Shown: positions 40,609 to 49,088 of the stretch, piece by piece
Position numbering within the stretch: the first letter of the stretch is position 1
Layout of the letters: each line of letters begins with the position of its first letter
Origin: CAIQJJ01 sp049325275
GTDB lineage: Bacteria; Chloroflexota; Anaerolineae; Anaerolineales; UBA4823
Direction: 5' to 3'
Length of the DNA: 64,000 nt
Assembly: GCA_049325275.1 (NCBI GenBank)
Contig: JBMOLU010000001.1
Span: 434,001-498,000, forward strand
Translations under genes and position numbers: made by a program
The notes under the pieces: model-generated
What the model was told of the DNA's origin: nothing
Databases searched by the model: none
Seen by the model: only the letters and a program-made list of their open reading frames with translations

Positions 40609-42172
40609 CAAAACCAGGGTGAACGTAAAAAACCACCGTCCCGAAAGTCTGCCAGCGCACCAGTTTTGGCGTCAGGGCGTCCACGGCTGGATTACTCTCG
40701 GCGTTGTAGGCCACCAGCACGGCCCCATCCTTAAGCAGTTGCTCTATTTCGAGCAGGTCGGCTTCGTAGCTGGAGCGATCTTCGTTCTCCTGGCGGGTGA
40801 AGTTGTCGTACGTCTGTGGCAGGCCGTAAGGAGGCCGGCCGGCAAGGAAATAGACGGCTTCGTAATCATTGGTGATCAAGGGACGCTGTGGCTGGATGGC
40901 CTGCAAAGCGGCCACCAGTTCGGGAGAAGCGTTACGGGCATCGGTGTAACCGAAGACGTACCCCGGCGCACGCATGAAATGAACCGCCCCAAAAAGATGC
41001 ACCCCCAGCAGTCCCACGGCCACAGCGCCGGCGATAAGACGAACGGGCCGCGCCCGCAGGGCCTGATGGAAGACCGTCAGCATCCACAAGGCCAGCACGT
41101 AATAGATCGGCAGCAGGTACCGCCGCAGGCCGCCCTCGCTAGTGCTGGCATCGAGGGTAAGCATATTGACGAAAACGATCGCCAGATAAGCGGCCATAAA
41201 AGTCGCCATCACGCTTTGAAGATGAAAGGCCCGCAAGGCAGAACCATCTACGCTCAAGCGGCTGCGCCAGGCTAACCAGAGAAACAACGCCGCTCCCACC
41301 AGCACGAACAGGCCGAAGACGGCCAGGCGGGGCTTCCAGGCGAAGTGCAAATCGTTGGGCACGAACCAAGACGATAACTCGTCGAAAAAGGCCACCAACA
41401 TCTCTCTCGAAACAGGGTGATAGGCCGTCTGGCGGGCCGTCAGGTTGCCGGCCACCAGAGAATTGCGCCCCAGCCAGGCCGCCAAGGGCAGCAGGCCGAT
41501 CAAGCCAAACCAAAAGGCTGCGCTGATGCGGCTCTGCCAATGCGAGAAGACGCCCCGCAGCACAGGCTTGGCCGCACGATCGCCAAAAAGCAACAGGCCC
41601 AGGCCAATGGCCCCCACCAGCGCCAGGCCCACGTAGCGCGCCAACACCGAGAAGCCGGCAGCCAGGGCAGCCAATACCAACCAGTTGGTGCGCTGCCGCT
41701 CCCAATATCGCAGCAGGCAAGCGAATGCCGCCAACGTCAGGGCAATGTAAAGCCCCTCCGACATGACCCAGGCGTGCATCAAAAGGGCATCGCGAAAGGC
41801 GAAGGCAAACAACCCGGCCAGCAAGCTCACGCCCCATGACTGCGTCAGACGGTACGCCAGCCAGGCCATCAAGAAAACGTTACAACCAAAAAGCAAAGCA
41901 TTCAACCAGCGTCCCGCTTCCAAGGTATTGCCGCTGAATAAGGTGACAACGGCCATCAGGACTGAAAACGAGGGCGGGAAACCGGTGATTGGCTTGAAGG
42001 TGCCATCACCCGCTGAGCGGGCGTAACCGTGCCCGGCGATCAGGTTGCGTGCCCCATCCATATAATGAACGGCATCACCGGAAACCCCCGGGCCAGAACG
42101 TGTCAAGTAAAGGATGCCGGCAACACCGAGCAGGGCAAAAGTCAAGATTGCGAAGAGGAGAAATCGTTTCAT
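40601..42172 (-). CDS. Polytopic GT-C-type membrane glycosyltransferase, paralog group A
   Basis: 523 residues. First outside loop GVSGDAVHYMDGARNLIAGH and then TFKPITGFPPSFSVLMAV, near-identical in plan to the gene at 34201. About 11 membrane segments, and a soluble tail with PLITNDYEAVYFLAGRPPYG. The final proline and TAG stop come from a palindromic repeat. The ATG overlaps the preceding stop by 4 bp (42169-42172). Likely a polyprenyl-donor transferase; the DPM1-like gene next downstream is a candidate partner. Confidence 0.76.
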   Translation of the reverse strand: MKRFLLFAILTFALLGVAGILYLTRSGPGVSGDAVHYMDGARNLIAGHGYARSAGDGTFKPITGFPPSFSVLMAVVTLFSGNTLEAGRWLNALLFGCNVFLMAWLAYRLTQSWGVSLLAGLFAFAFRDALLMHAWVMSEGLYIALTLAAFACLLRYWERQRTNWLVLAALAAGFSVLARYVGLALVGAIGLGLLLFGDRAAKPVLRGVFSHWQSRISAAFWFGLIGLLPLAAWLGRNSLVAGNLTARQTAYHPVSREMLVAFFDELSSWFVPNDLHFAWKPRLAVFGLFVLVGAALFLWLAWRSRLSVDGSALRAFHLQSVMATFMAAYLAIVFVNMLTLDASTSEGGLRRYLLPIYYVLALWMLTVFHQALRARPVRLIAGAVAVGLLGVHLFGAVHFMRAPGYVFGYTDARNASPELVAALQAIQPQRPLITNDYEAVYFLAGRPPYGLPQTYDNFTRQENEDRSSYEADLLEIEQLLKDGAVLVAYNAESNPAVDALTPKLVRWQTFGTVVFYVHPGFAP

Positions 42173-43782
42173 GTTGTCCGTTTTCTATCCAATTGAGCGG
42201 CACAGTATTGCAGAAATCCTTCGAACACAAAAACTGTCGCCAACCAAAGCGCCAGCCTGATTTGAAAATCAATCTGATAAGCGTGGCGTTCCAGCTCAAT
42301 GGAATCGCCATGCCAGATGACGAACATCAATGGATAAAGCGTCAACAGCAAGGCAACAGGCACAACCTGCCAGGGCAAACCGATGCAACGCTTGTACTGC
42401 CAGACAGCAGACACGACCAGGCCACTCAACCAGGCGAACAGCAAAAACACGTTGCTTGGGTATAAAACATGCCGCAGCCCGGTCACCCAGGCGGGATCGT
42501 CAAGCATGCGAATGCGGTATTCCGACGAATCCGGGCTGACCAGGCTACGAAAATCTTGAAAAGGCAGGAGCATCGAATTCAGCGGTTTCAGAAGCAGGTA
42601 GCGAGCATAGGCAGAACTGCCGTGGGCGACCATCCAATCGTAAATTGGCCGGTAATGCTCATCTTGCGCAAGAACGATATGCAACTGGCGGCGTTCGACA
42701 GCCTGCAAATCATCCAATTCATCGGCCATCGGCAGGCCTTGCTTTACAAAGTAAGCCCTGGCATCAGGTACAGGAAGGATACGTTCGTAAAACAAATTGA
42801 CAAAGGGATACAACCACCGCAAGCCGCGATGGAACGAAACATACTGGAAAACCACGATACACCCGGTTACCACAATCAAGGCCATATAGGCATGAAGGCC
42901 AGGATGCCGCTGGATCGATTTAAACAGCAAACCTGCCGCAAGCAAGGCCACGGCCATGAGCAGGAAGTACATATTGGTATCACGGGTCAACGCGTAGAAA
43001 AACGTTGTTACCGCCAGGACCAACAAGTAGACAATCCACCAGGGCGCTGCGGCCTGTTCCCAATGCGCCCAGCCATAAACGCCGAGCAAAACCAACGCCA
43101 TCAAGATCACGAAAAGAGATGTCGACAGGGATTCGGACAACAGCAACTTGTTCCACTGGCTGACAGCAATATTCAAGCCAAATGCCAAAAAGAGGCCCAA
43201 AGTGGCCGGTTTTAGCCAGCGTGTCTTGATGAAAAGCGTTCCAATCACCAAACCGAGTAAAGAAAACGCCAGAACTGAAAAAGCACCCTGAAAAAGGATC
43301 AGCCGCTTCGAACGAATATCGAATGCCGGTGTATCGACCACATCCGAAGTCAGGCCAAAGACTTTGTAGATCAGGGGCAAAGTCGGTGCGCGCAGGCCAA
43401 ACCAAAACTCGTCCGAAGCTAAAGGCAAACTGGCTGCGTCGGTGTAGGTGAGGGTATCGCGCCAGACACGCGTGCTGTCCAGGCGATAAATGCTACGGAA
43501 TGCGATCATCACCGCAAACAAAATCGTGACATACGCCAACGCGTAAGTGATGCGCTTCACGATGCCCGAGGCAGCAGATGGCACAAACATTGCCGGTGGG
43601 CCGGCCCGGCAGTTTCTCCATGGCAGTTTGCTCCCCAGCAAACCGACCGCCATCAACGCCAGTCCGGCGCCCATCCACAGCCCATCGGCTTCCGGCACGC
43701 CGGCGGTTGTTTGCAGGGTGAAGAGCATTTTAGCCAGCGCCCCATCGACAACCAAAAGCCCGATCAAACTGAACCTCGCCAT
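42169..43782 (-). CDS. Polytopic membrane protein, GT-C-like
   Basis: 537 residues with about 12-13 hydrophobic segments. Unlike most neighbours, it begins with two membrane segments and a basic loop before the outside loop RLDSTRVWRDTLTYTDAASL and FWFGLRAPTLPLIYKVFG. The ATPTLP/RAPTLPLIYKV region resembles other GT-C-like proteins, but I cannot point to a confident catalytic pair. The large loop after the ninth segment contains LVSPDSSEYRIRMLDDPAWV. It starts 4 bases after the neuB stop, so it is coupled to the nonulosonic acid module. GC and codon use look slightly lower than in the neighbours. Confidence 0.6.
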   Translation of the reverse strand: MARFSLIGLLVVDGALAKMLFTLQTTAGVPEADGLWMGAGLALMAVGLLGSKLPWRNCRAGPPAMFVPSAASGIVKRITYALAYVTILFAVMIAFRSIYRLDSTRVWRDTLTYTDAASLPLASDEFWFGLRAPTLPLIYKVFGLTSDVVDTPAFDIRSKRLILFQGAFSVLAFSLLGLVIGTLFIKTRWLKPATLGLFLAFGLNIAVSQWNKLLLSESLSTSLFVILMALVLLGVYGWAHWEQAAAPWWIVYLLVLAVTTFFYALTRDTNMYFLLMAVALLAAGLLFKSIQRHPGLHAYMALIVVTGCIVVFQYVSFHRGLRWLYPFVNLFYERILPVPDARAYFVKQGLPMADELDDLQAVERRQLHIVLAQDEHYRPIYDWMVAHGSSAYARYLLLKPLNSMLLPFQDFRSLVSPDSSEYRIRMLDDPAWVTGLRHVLYPSNVFLLFAWLSGLVVSAVWQYKRCIGLPWQVVPVALLLTLYPLMFVIWHGDSIELERHAYQIDFQIRLALWLATVFVFEGFLQYCAAQLDRKRTT

Positions 43783-43786
43783 GAGC

Positions 43787-44665
43787 TTACAAGCTCTGCA
43801 CCCGGCGCAGCTTTTTCATCGAAGCGCGTTCGCTGTCGTAGACACGCTTGACGCCGTCGCCCAGCGCCTGTTCGGTGACACGCACGTACTTCACCAGGCG
43901 CTCGAACCCACCGGGTTCGACCGAAGCAGCCTGATCGCTGCCCCACATGGCCCGGTCGAGCGTGATGTGGCGCTCGATCAGGCAGGCCCCCAGGGCCACC
44001 GAAACGACGGATGGGATCAGGCCCACTTCATGGCCGGAATAGCCGATCGGGCAAGGGAAGGCCTGGCGCAGCTTTTCGAGCACCCGCAGGTTGAGTTCGT
44101 CCGGTTCGCAGGGGTAAGCGCTGGTGGCGTGCATGATCGCCAGGTTATCGAGGCCGGCAACTTCCACGGCCGCATGAATCTGTTCATCGGTGGACATGCC
44201 CGTCGAGAGGATCAGCGGCCGTCCGGTGGCACGCAGGTGGCGCAACAGGCCCGCATCGGTCAGGGCGGCCGAGGGAATCTTGTAACACAGGGGTGAAAAC
44301 TGCTCCATAAAGTCGACCGATGGCTCATCCCAGACCGAAACGAACCAGTCGATGCCCTTTTCCTTGCAATAAGCGTCGATCTGGCGGTATTCACGCTCGC
44401 CAAACTCCACTTTATAGCGGTAATCGAGATAAGTGATGTAACCCCAGGGCGTTTCACGCATTTGGCTGCGCTGCTCGGGCGGCGTGCAGATTTCGGGGGT
44501 GCGCTTTTGGAACTTGACCGCATCCACACCGGCATGGACGGCGGCGTCGATCATTTGTTTGGCAATTTCGAGGCTGCCGTTGTGGTTGATACCAACCTCG
44601 GCAATCAGATAAGTCGGGTGGCCATCGCCCACCAGACGTGTACCAAGACGAAGTTCACGAGTCAC
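43787..44665 (-). CDS. neuB: NeuB-family nonulosonic acid synthase, lacking the SAF domain
   Basis: 292 residues from a GTG at 44665, chosen because AAGGAG lies 6 nt before it; the first 17 residues of the longer frame are not family-like. The TIM barrel is complete: AEVGINHNGSLEIAKQMIDA, VKFQKRTPE, HATSAYPCEPDELNL, IGYSGHEVG and IERHITLDRAMWGSDQAASV. It condenses PEP with an N-acylhexosamine to give a sialic/legionaminic-type acid. Typical NeuB/LegI/PseI proteins are about 335-350 residues and carry a C-terminal SAF (antifreeze-like) domain that reaches into the partner's active site. Here the protein ends with KKLRRVQSL, just after the barrel. Confidence 0.88.
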   Translation of the reverse strand: MTRELRLGTRLVGDGHPTYLIAEVGINHNGSLEIAKQMIDAAVHAGVDAVKFQKRTPEICTPPEQRSQMRETPWGYITYLDYRYKVEFGEREYRQIDAYCKEKGIDWFVSVWDEPSVDFMEQFSPLCYKIPSAALTDAGLLRHLRATGRPLILSTGMSTDEQIHAAVEVAGLDNLAIMHATSAYPCEPDELNLRVLEKLRQAFPCPIGYSGHEVGLIPSVVSVALGACLIERHITLDRAMWGSDQAASVEPGGFERLVKYVRVTEQALGDGVKRVYDSERASMKKLRRVQSL

Positions 44666-44671
44666 AGAAAG

Positions 44672-44677
44672 CTCCTT
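44672..44677 (-). promoter_or_regulatory. Ribosome-binding site deciding the neuB GTG start
   Basis: AAGGAG on the minus strand, 6 nt before the GTG at 44665. It moves the start 17 codons downstream of the first possible ATG. Confidence 0.75.
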
Positions 44678-44718
44678 AGAACGAAACAGGGTATTGGAAA
44701 ACAAACAGACCCCCAAAA

Positions 44719-44757
44719 GGCTGTAAGGGCGAACCCGGGTGTTCGCCCGGTTATGGT
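44719..44757. repeat. Palindromic intergenic repeat (copy 6, best hairpin)
   Basis: GGGCGAAC (44727-44734), loop CCGGGT, GTTCGCCC (44741-44748): a perfect 8-bp stem with a 6-nt loop. It sits in the 85-base spacer between neuA and neuB, and the TAA stop of neuA is at its edge (CCATAACCGGGCGAAC on the minus strand). Confidence 0.8.
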
Positions 44758-46040
44758 TGTCCTAAAATTAGCTCACTTAATTCACGGACGGCCCCATGCC
44801 CCCCATTCTTGCTCAAAACCAGATCGGCCCGGGCCAGCACATCGGGATGCGCATCGGCGGGCGCTACGGCGCAGCCCACGAGCGGAAAACAGGGCAGGTC
44901 GTTGAGATCGTTGCCCACGTAGACCACTTGGGCGGCAGGCAGGCCGTTTTCGGCCAGGATGTTTTGCAGCGCCGGCGCCTTGCCCTCGATCCCCTGGAAG
45001 CAGGGGATTTTCAGCTTGTGGCAGCGCGCCGCCACGACCGGGTTGACTTCCGATGAAAGCACAATCGCATCGATACCGGCATGCTTGAGCATACTGACCC
45101 CCCGGCCATCGGCGCGGCTGGCCATAACCAGCTCGCGCCCATCCTGATCGATCCAGACGTGGTCATCGGTCATGACACCGTCAAAGTCGAAAACGACGAG
45201 CGCAACCGTTGCCGGCAGCGAGCGTTTGGCCTGGTTTTCTGTCCGCGTCCCCGGTGCGCCACCCGCCGGGAAAAGCGAGTCGCTGCCGCTCCCCATAGGA
45301 AGCGGAGAGGAGGAGAGCGGCTTGACCATCGCCAGGCCGCTTTGCAGCAAACTGGCGGCGCGCTCGAGGTCGCGTGGTGTATCGATATCGATCGTGTAGC
45401 GGGAATCGACTATCACCGGCAAGATCACCTCGCCGCTGAGGGAATTTTGCTGGATAATGGTGCTGACGCGAATGGCGTCGATGTGCCCGGTCTGCCAGTA
45501 GGTCGGGGGCAGGGCCTGGCGGGGGGCGTTATAGGGTTCGGCAAGCCCTTCGACAGCCAGCAGCGGGGCCATGCGGCCATTGGGCGTGATACGCCACATC
45601 TTGTGAGGGTTTTGGCCGGAGGGCACCACGCCGCGCACCGAATCGGCGTCCACGTGATCGATCAATATCTGAACGGCTTCGTCTACCAGGTCGGGTGGGC
45701 GGATGGGTGACGTCGGGCGAAGCTGCACCACAATCTGCGGAGAATAGCCCTCGTTCTCGGCAAGCCAGCCCAGGGCGTGCGTGAACACAGGGAAGTCGGT
45801 CGTGTTGTCCTGGGCGAATTCGGCGGGCCGCAGGAAGGGCACGTCAGCCCCATACTGGCGCGCCACGGCAGCAATTTCTTCGTCGTCGGTTGAAACGACA
45901 GTGCGCGTGACCAGCCTGGCCTGCAAACCGGCTGCAATGCTATACGCAATCAACGGATGGCCGCCCAGAGCAGCAATATTTTTGCGGGGAATGGATTTCG
46001 ACCCACCACGGGCCGGAACGAGCGCGAGCACATCGATCAT
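44751..46040 (-). CDS. neuA: CMP-nonulosonate synthetase fused to KdsC-like HAD phosphatase
   Basis: 429 residues. Residues 1-235 are the synthetase: LALVPARGGSKSIPRKNIAA, STDDEEIAAVA, VQLRPTSPIRPPDLV and DSRYTIDIDTPRDLE. A low-complexity linker (about 240-275, Ser/Pro/Gly-rich) leads to a HAD domain: VVFDFDGVMTDDHVWIDQDG near 283, VLSSEVNPVV, and VVYVGNDLNDLPCFPLVG. The second domain is the KdsC type that removes phosphate from a sugar-acid 9- (or 8-) phosphate, so one protein may dephosphorylate and then activate the product of NeuB. A similar two-domain layout is known in vertebrate CMAS. Confidence 0.92.
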   Translation of the reverse strand: MIDVLALVPARGGSKSIPRKNIAALGGHPLIAYSIAAGLQARLVTRTVVSTDDEEIAAVARQYGADVPFLRPAEFAQDNTTDFPVFTHALGWLAENEGYSPQIVVQLRPTSPIRPPDLVDEAVQILIDHVDADSVRGVVPSGQNPHKMWRITPNGRMAPLLAVEGLAEPYNAPRQALPPTYWQTGHIDAIRVSTIIQQNSLSGEVILPVIVDSRYTIDIDTPRDLERAASLLQSGLAMVKPLSSSPLPMGSGSDSLFPAGGAPGTRTENQAKRSLPATVALVVFDFDGVMTDDHVWIDQDGRELVMASRADGRGVSMLKHAGIDAIVLSSEVNPVVAARCHKLKIPCFQGIEGKAPALQNILAENGLPAAQVVYVGNDLNDLPCFPLVGCAVAPADAHPDVLARADLVLSKNGGHGAVRELSELILGQP

Positions 46041-46203
46041 GACACCCTACCTTCGATACATCAGGTCGCCCTGTTGAGGGCGAAAGAACCACAAGTCCTG
46101 TTGCGGAATCAATGCCGCATTACGCAGTATTATCGCCAAAAATGGGCGCGAACGGCGCAAATCCTGAGTAAAAATTCCTTACAAAAACGCAGTTTTTCCT
46201 CCC
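46041..46203 (-). other. 163-base spacer upstream of neuA with a 7-bp hairpin
   Basis: TCGCCCT-GTTG-AGGGCGA (46066-46083) is a perfect 7-bp hairpin 26 bases before the neuA ATG. Further up are an A/T hairpin (AAAAAC-TGC-GTTTTT) and a GATAAT-like box near 46130 without a well-spaced -35. It may hold an internal promoter for neuA-neuB or a decayed palindromic repeat. Confidence 0.35.
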
Positions 46204-48252
46204 TTACGGCCGGCACAGCATTTCGACCAGTTGCTCGTGGCCTTCAGGATACGCCTGTGCATACCCATATGCGTCGCTGCGGGCCAGACGGCAGGCCTCA
46301 TGGCGGTAAAACAGGTCGGTGCGCAGCACGGCGGCTGTGTCGTGCAGACTCTGCGAGCGCCCGGTATAGGCATAGGCCTGTGCGAAGGGCAGCCACTCGA
46401 TCCAGTCGTACGGGCGCAGGTCCTGCGCCAGGGCTTCATCGCCCAGGCGAACGACTTCGTCCCAATCGCCCTGCTGGCGCGCCAGGCTGGCTTTTTGGTA
46501 GTAATAGCACCAACCCACACCAGGCGCCTGGCCGAAGATCGCTTCCGGTGGCAGCCTGGGTTCATCGTCCAGGCGAATGCGCTCGATCTGCGACAGGCCG
46601 GCCAGGAGCATGATTTCCGGGCGATCCTGCGCCGAAAGCTCCGGGCTGTTGCCATCCAGCACGTGCACGCAGGAATCGGCGGCCGGCAGCGAAAGCACCA
46701 GCACGCTGCCGAAATCCTTCTCGCCAGACATGCCCCGGCGGATACGTTCTTCGCTGGCGCCGCGCAGTGTGTTGAGTACGTCGGCCTGGTTGAGCGTTGC
46801 GGCCGTCAGCGTGAGCGTAACCGGCAGGCCCGACTGCAAGTCTGGGTAGTAAATCAGGTTGGCGGGGCCCCAGACGAAGTAATCTTCGGCAATGCCCTGG
46901 CCGGCATAGCTGGCGATCAGCAGCGTCCCCGGTTCGATCTGCGGAGCACGCCAGGAGACCTGCCACCAGAAATTGCGCACCACGTCCCAATTTTCGGCGT
47001 GGCGGATGGCGTTGGCGCTGTGCGCCATGACGGCCAGCCCAACCAGCGCCACTACCAGCCCTGTACGCAGGCGCGGCCCAAGTGCGGCCAACACCCCCGC
47101 CAGAACGAACGCCAACCCGACCGAAGCCGTCAGCGTGAAGCGGCCGAAGCTCTCGAAAAGCACGTGCCGGTCGCCAAAATGGATCGGCAGGAGGGCAAAG
47201 ACGATGGCGAGCACGCCGAGCAAGGTCAACGGCCAGGGTGCGAGATGCCCGGCAAGCTTTGTGGAATCGGCCTGTGCGTCACTACCTCTCTCATTTTCGG
47301 CCACCCTGAAAGCAAAGCGGGCCAGGAAAAGCACCAGCCCCGCTGCGGCAACGCCGATGCCCCCGGCGAGAAGGAAGTGCTTGAGCCGCAACGAAAAAGC
47401 CAGGCGGTAGAGCGGCTCGGCCCAGGCCACGAAGCTCACGTTGAACACGTCCTGGAAGAGGCGGATCAGCATCCACACGCCACGCAGCGCAGGCGACCCG
47501 GCCAGGCCGGCGGCGATGGCCGTGATATCGGTCGCCAGGCGTTCTCCCTGGAAGATGAAGACGCGCCAGTAGAAGAATCCCAGGCTGACGATGAGCGGCA
47601 GCGCCATATAAAGCAGCGTCCGTTGCAGGCGCGGCTGCCAACCTGGCTTCCCGGCCGCGCTGCAGACGGCCAGCAGCAGCAGAAAACGCAGGCCTTCCAA
47701 ACCGATGTAGTACTCCATCAGCAAAAAGCTGAACAGGGCCAACAGGCTGGCAACAACGATCGAAGCAACTTTGAGCCACCCGCTGCGCACATCCACCGCG
47801 CGCAGCGAGAGGACCAGCGAGAATATTTCCAGGGCAAAGGCGATCTGGTGGGACTGGTAGTCGATGGCGTTCGGCTGGTCGAGAAAACCGGGATAGACGA
47901 CGAACAGCAGCGCCGCCAGGTAGGCCGTCAACTGCCGGCCGGTGACCCGCCGCAACAGCCACCACACCCCGTAGGCCCCGGCCACGCGCAGCCCAAAAGC
48001 GCTCAGGCTGTACAGCAAGGGATTGACGTCAAAAAGCTCGAACAGCCCACCGACAACCAGGCCGCGCAGCGGTCGGTCGACGGCGAAAACTTCCGCCAGG
48101 CCGGCTGCACCCTGGCTGCCCTGGACACTGTCCCAGGCGTAGAGCAGGTACCAATCATCATTGTAGAAACCAAAGCGGTGCGCCAGCGGCAGGTAACACA
48201 GCGCAGCGATCAGGACCAAAAACACCGCCAAGAAGAGTGTTTGTCTTTTCAC
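46204..48252 (-). CDS. Polytopic GT-C-like membrane protein
   Basis: 682 residues from the GTG at 48252, which overlaps the SDR stop by 4 bp (GTGA); a TTG four codons earlier is the alternative. RFGFYNDDWYLLYAWDSVQG then VFAVDRPLRGLVVGGLFELF is the 'DD ... RPL' plan of the genes at 30628 and 32384. About 11-12 membrane segments, then a large soluble C-terminus (about 430-682) ending in a helical region (LARQQGDWDEVVRLGDEALA) that reads like TPR helices. The stop lies in CCGTAAGGG, close to the repeat family. It is probably an outer-face transferase. Confidence 0.68.
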   Translation of the reverse strand: MKRQTLFLAVFLVLIAALCYLPLAHRFGFYNDDWYLLYAWDSVQGSQGAAGLAEVFAVDRPLRGLVVGGLFELFDVNPLLYSLSAFGLRVAGAYGVWWLLRRVTGRQLTAYLAALLFVVYPGFLDQPNAIDYQSHQIAFALEIFSLVLSLRAVDVRSGWLKVASIVVASLLALFSFLLMEYYIGLEGLRFLLLLAVCSAAGKPGWQPRLQRTLLYMALPLIVSLGFFYWRVFIFQGERLATDITAIAAGLAGSPALRGVWMLIRLFQDVFNVSFVAWAEPLYRLAFSLRLKHFLLAGGIGVAAAGLVLFLARFAFRVAENERGSDAQADSTKLAGHLAPWPLTLLGVLAIVFALLPIHFGDRHVLFESFGRFTLTASVGLAFVLAGVLAALGPRLRTGLVVALVGLAVMAHSANAIRHAENWDVVRNFWWQVSWRAPQIEPGTLLIASYAGQGIAEDYFVWGPANLIYYPDLQSGLPVTLTLTAATLNQADVLNTLRGASEERIRRGMSGEKDFGSVLVLSLPAADSCVHVLDGNSPELSAQDRPEIMLLAGLSQIERIRLDDEPRLPPEAIFGQAPGVGWCYYYQKASLARQQGDWDEVVRLGDEALAQDLRPYDWIEWLPFAQAYAYTGRSQSLHDTAAVLRTDLFYRHEACRLARSDAYGYAQAYPEGHEQLVEMLCRP

Positions 48253-49088
48253 CACGCCGTCCAACCGCCATCCACCACCAAGTTGCCGCCGGTCATGTAG
48301 GACGAAGCATCCGAGGCCAGGTAAAGCAGGGCACCGTTCATTTCGTCCTTACGGGCCATGCGTCCAAGGATGGTCTTGGCGGCATAATTTTGCGTGAACG
48401 TGTCGTCGTGGTTGTTGAACACGCCGCCGGGCGTCAGGGCATTGACGCGGATTTGCGTGCCGGCGTAGTAGGCCGCCAGATATTTGGTAAAGCCAAGCAC
48501 CCCGGCCTTGGTGACCGTGTAATAGACGGGCTTGAAGGTCTGCGGCTGGCCTTCCTTGATGTAAATGCGCTGATCGGGGCCGTTCAACCCGTAGGTGGAA
48601 CAAATGTTGATGATGCTGCCCTTTTTACCCGCCTCGAGCATGGGCTTCACGCAGGCCTGGGTTACCAGGAAGGCGCCGGTCAGGTTGACGTCCAGGGCGG
48701 CCTTCCAGGCATCGAGGGGATAATCTTCGAAGGCCCCCAGCGGGGTGGCGCGGTTCTCGAGGGCAGCCGGATCGACTTTGGGATCGAGGGCGGCGCTGTT
48801 GACGAGAATATCCAGCCGTTTGAAGGCCGTCAGAGTCGTCGTGACCAGATCGTGAACCGATTCGGGATGGGTAATGTCGACCTGCACGCCAACGGACGCA
48901 TATTCCTGGCGGGTCAGATCGGAGGCAACCGCTGCAGCGGCGCTGCCATTAACGTCGGCTACCACGACGGCGGCGCCGGCTTCGGCCAGCGTACGGCAGA
49001 ACTCGCGGCCGAGCAGTCCCGGCCCACCGGTGACGATGGCCACGCGGCCGGTCAGATCGAACTTCTGGCGGATGTTTTCAGGGGTCAT
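48249..49088 (-). CDS. Short-chain dehydrogenase of nonulosonic acid loci (PtmA-like)
   Basis: 279 residues. VAIVTGGPGLLGREFCRTLA (NAD(P) site), ILVNSAALDPKVDP, NICSTYGLNGPDQRIYI (Ser) and YYTVTKAGVLGFTKYLAAYY (YxxxK). The long loop with GPDQRIY and the ending VVDGGWTAW are typical of SDRs beside NeuA/NeuB genes, such as PtmA of legionaminic acid loci. It probably changes the oxidation state of the nonulosonic acid or its precursor. It overlaps the genes on both sides by 4 bp. Confidence 0.85.
   Translation of the reverse strand: MTPENIRQKFDLTGRVAIVTGGPGLLGREFCRTLAEAGAAVVVADVNGSAAAAVASDLTRQEYASVGVQVDITHPESVHDLVTTTLTAFKRLDILVNSAALDPKVDPAALENRATPLGAFEDYPLDAWKAALDVNLTGAFLVTQACVKPMLEAGKKGSIINICSTYGLNGPDQRIYIKEGQPQTFKPVYYTVTKAGVLGFTKYLAAYYAGTQIRVNALTPGGVFNNHDDTFTQNYAAKTILGRMARKDEMNGALLYLASDASSYMTGGNLVVDGGWTAW

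Noticed and set aside
46231..48300. A 689-codon open frame on the plus strand, and many other long plus-strand frames
   Set aside because: They are antisense to clear membrane-protein or transferase genes. Their translations are rich in Arg, Gln, His and Pro with no family motifs, as expected from the GC-rich third positions of the opposite strand.
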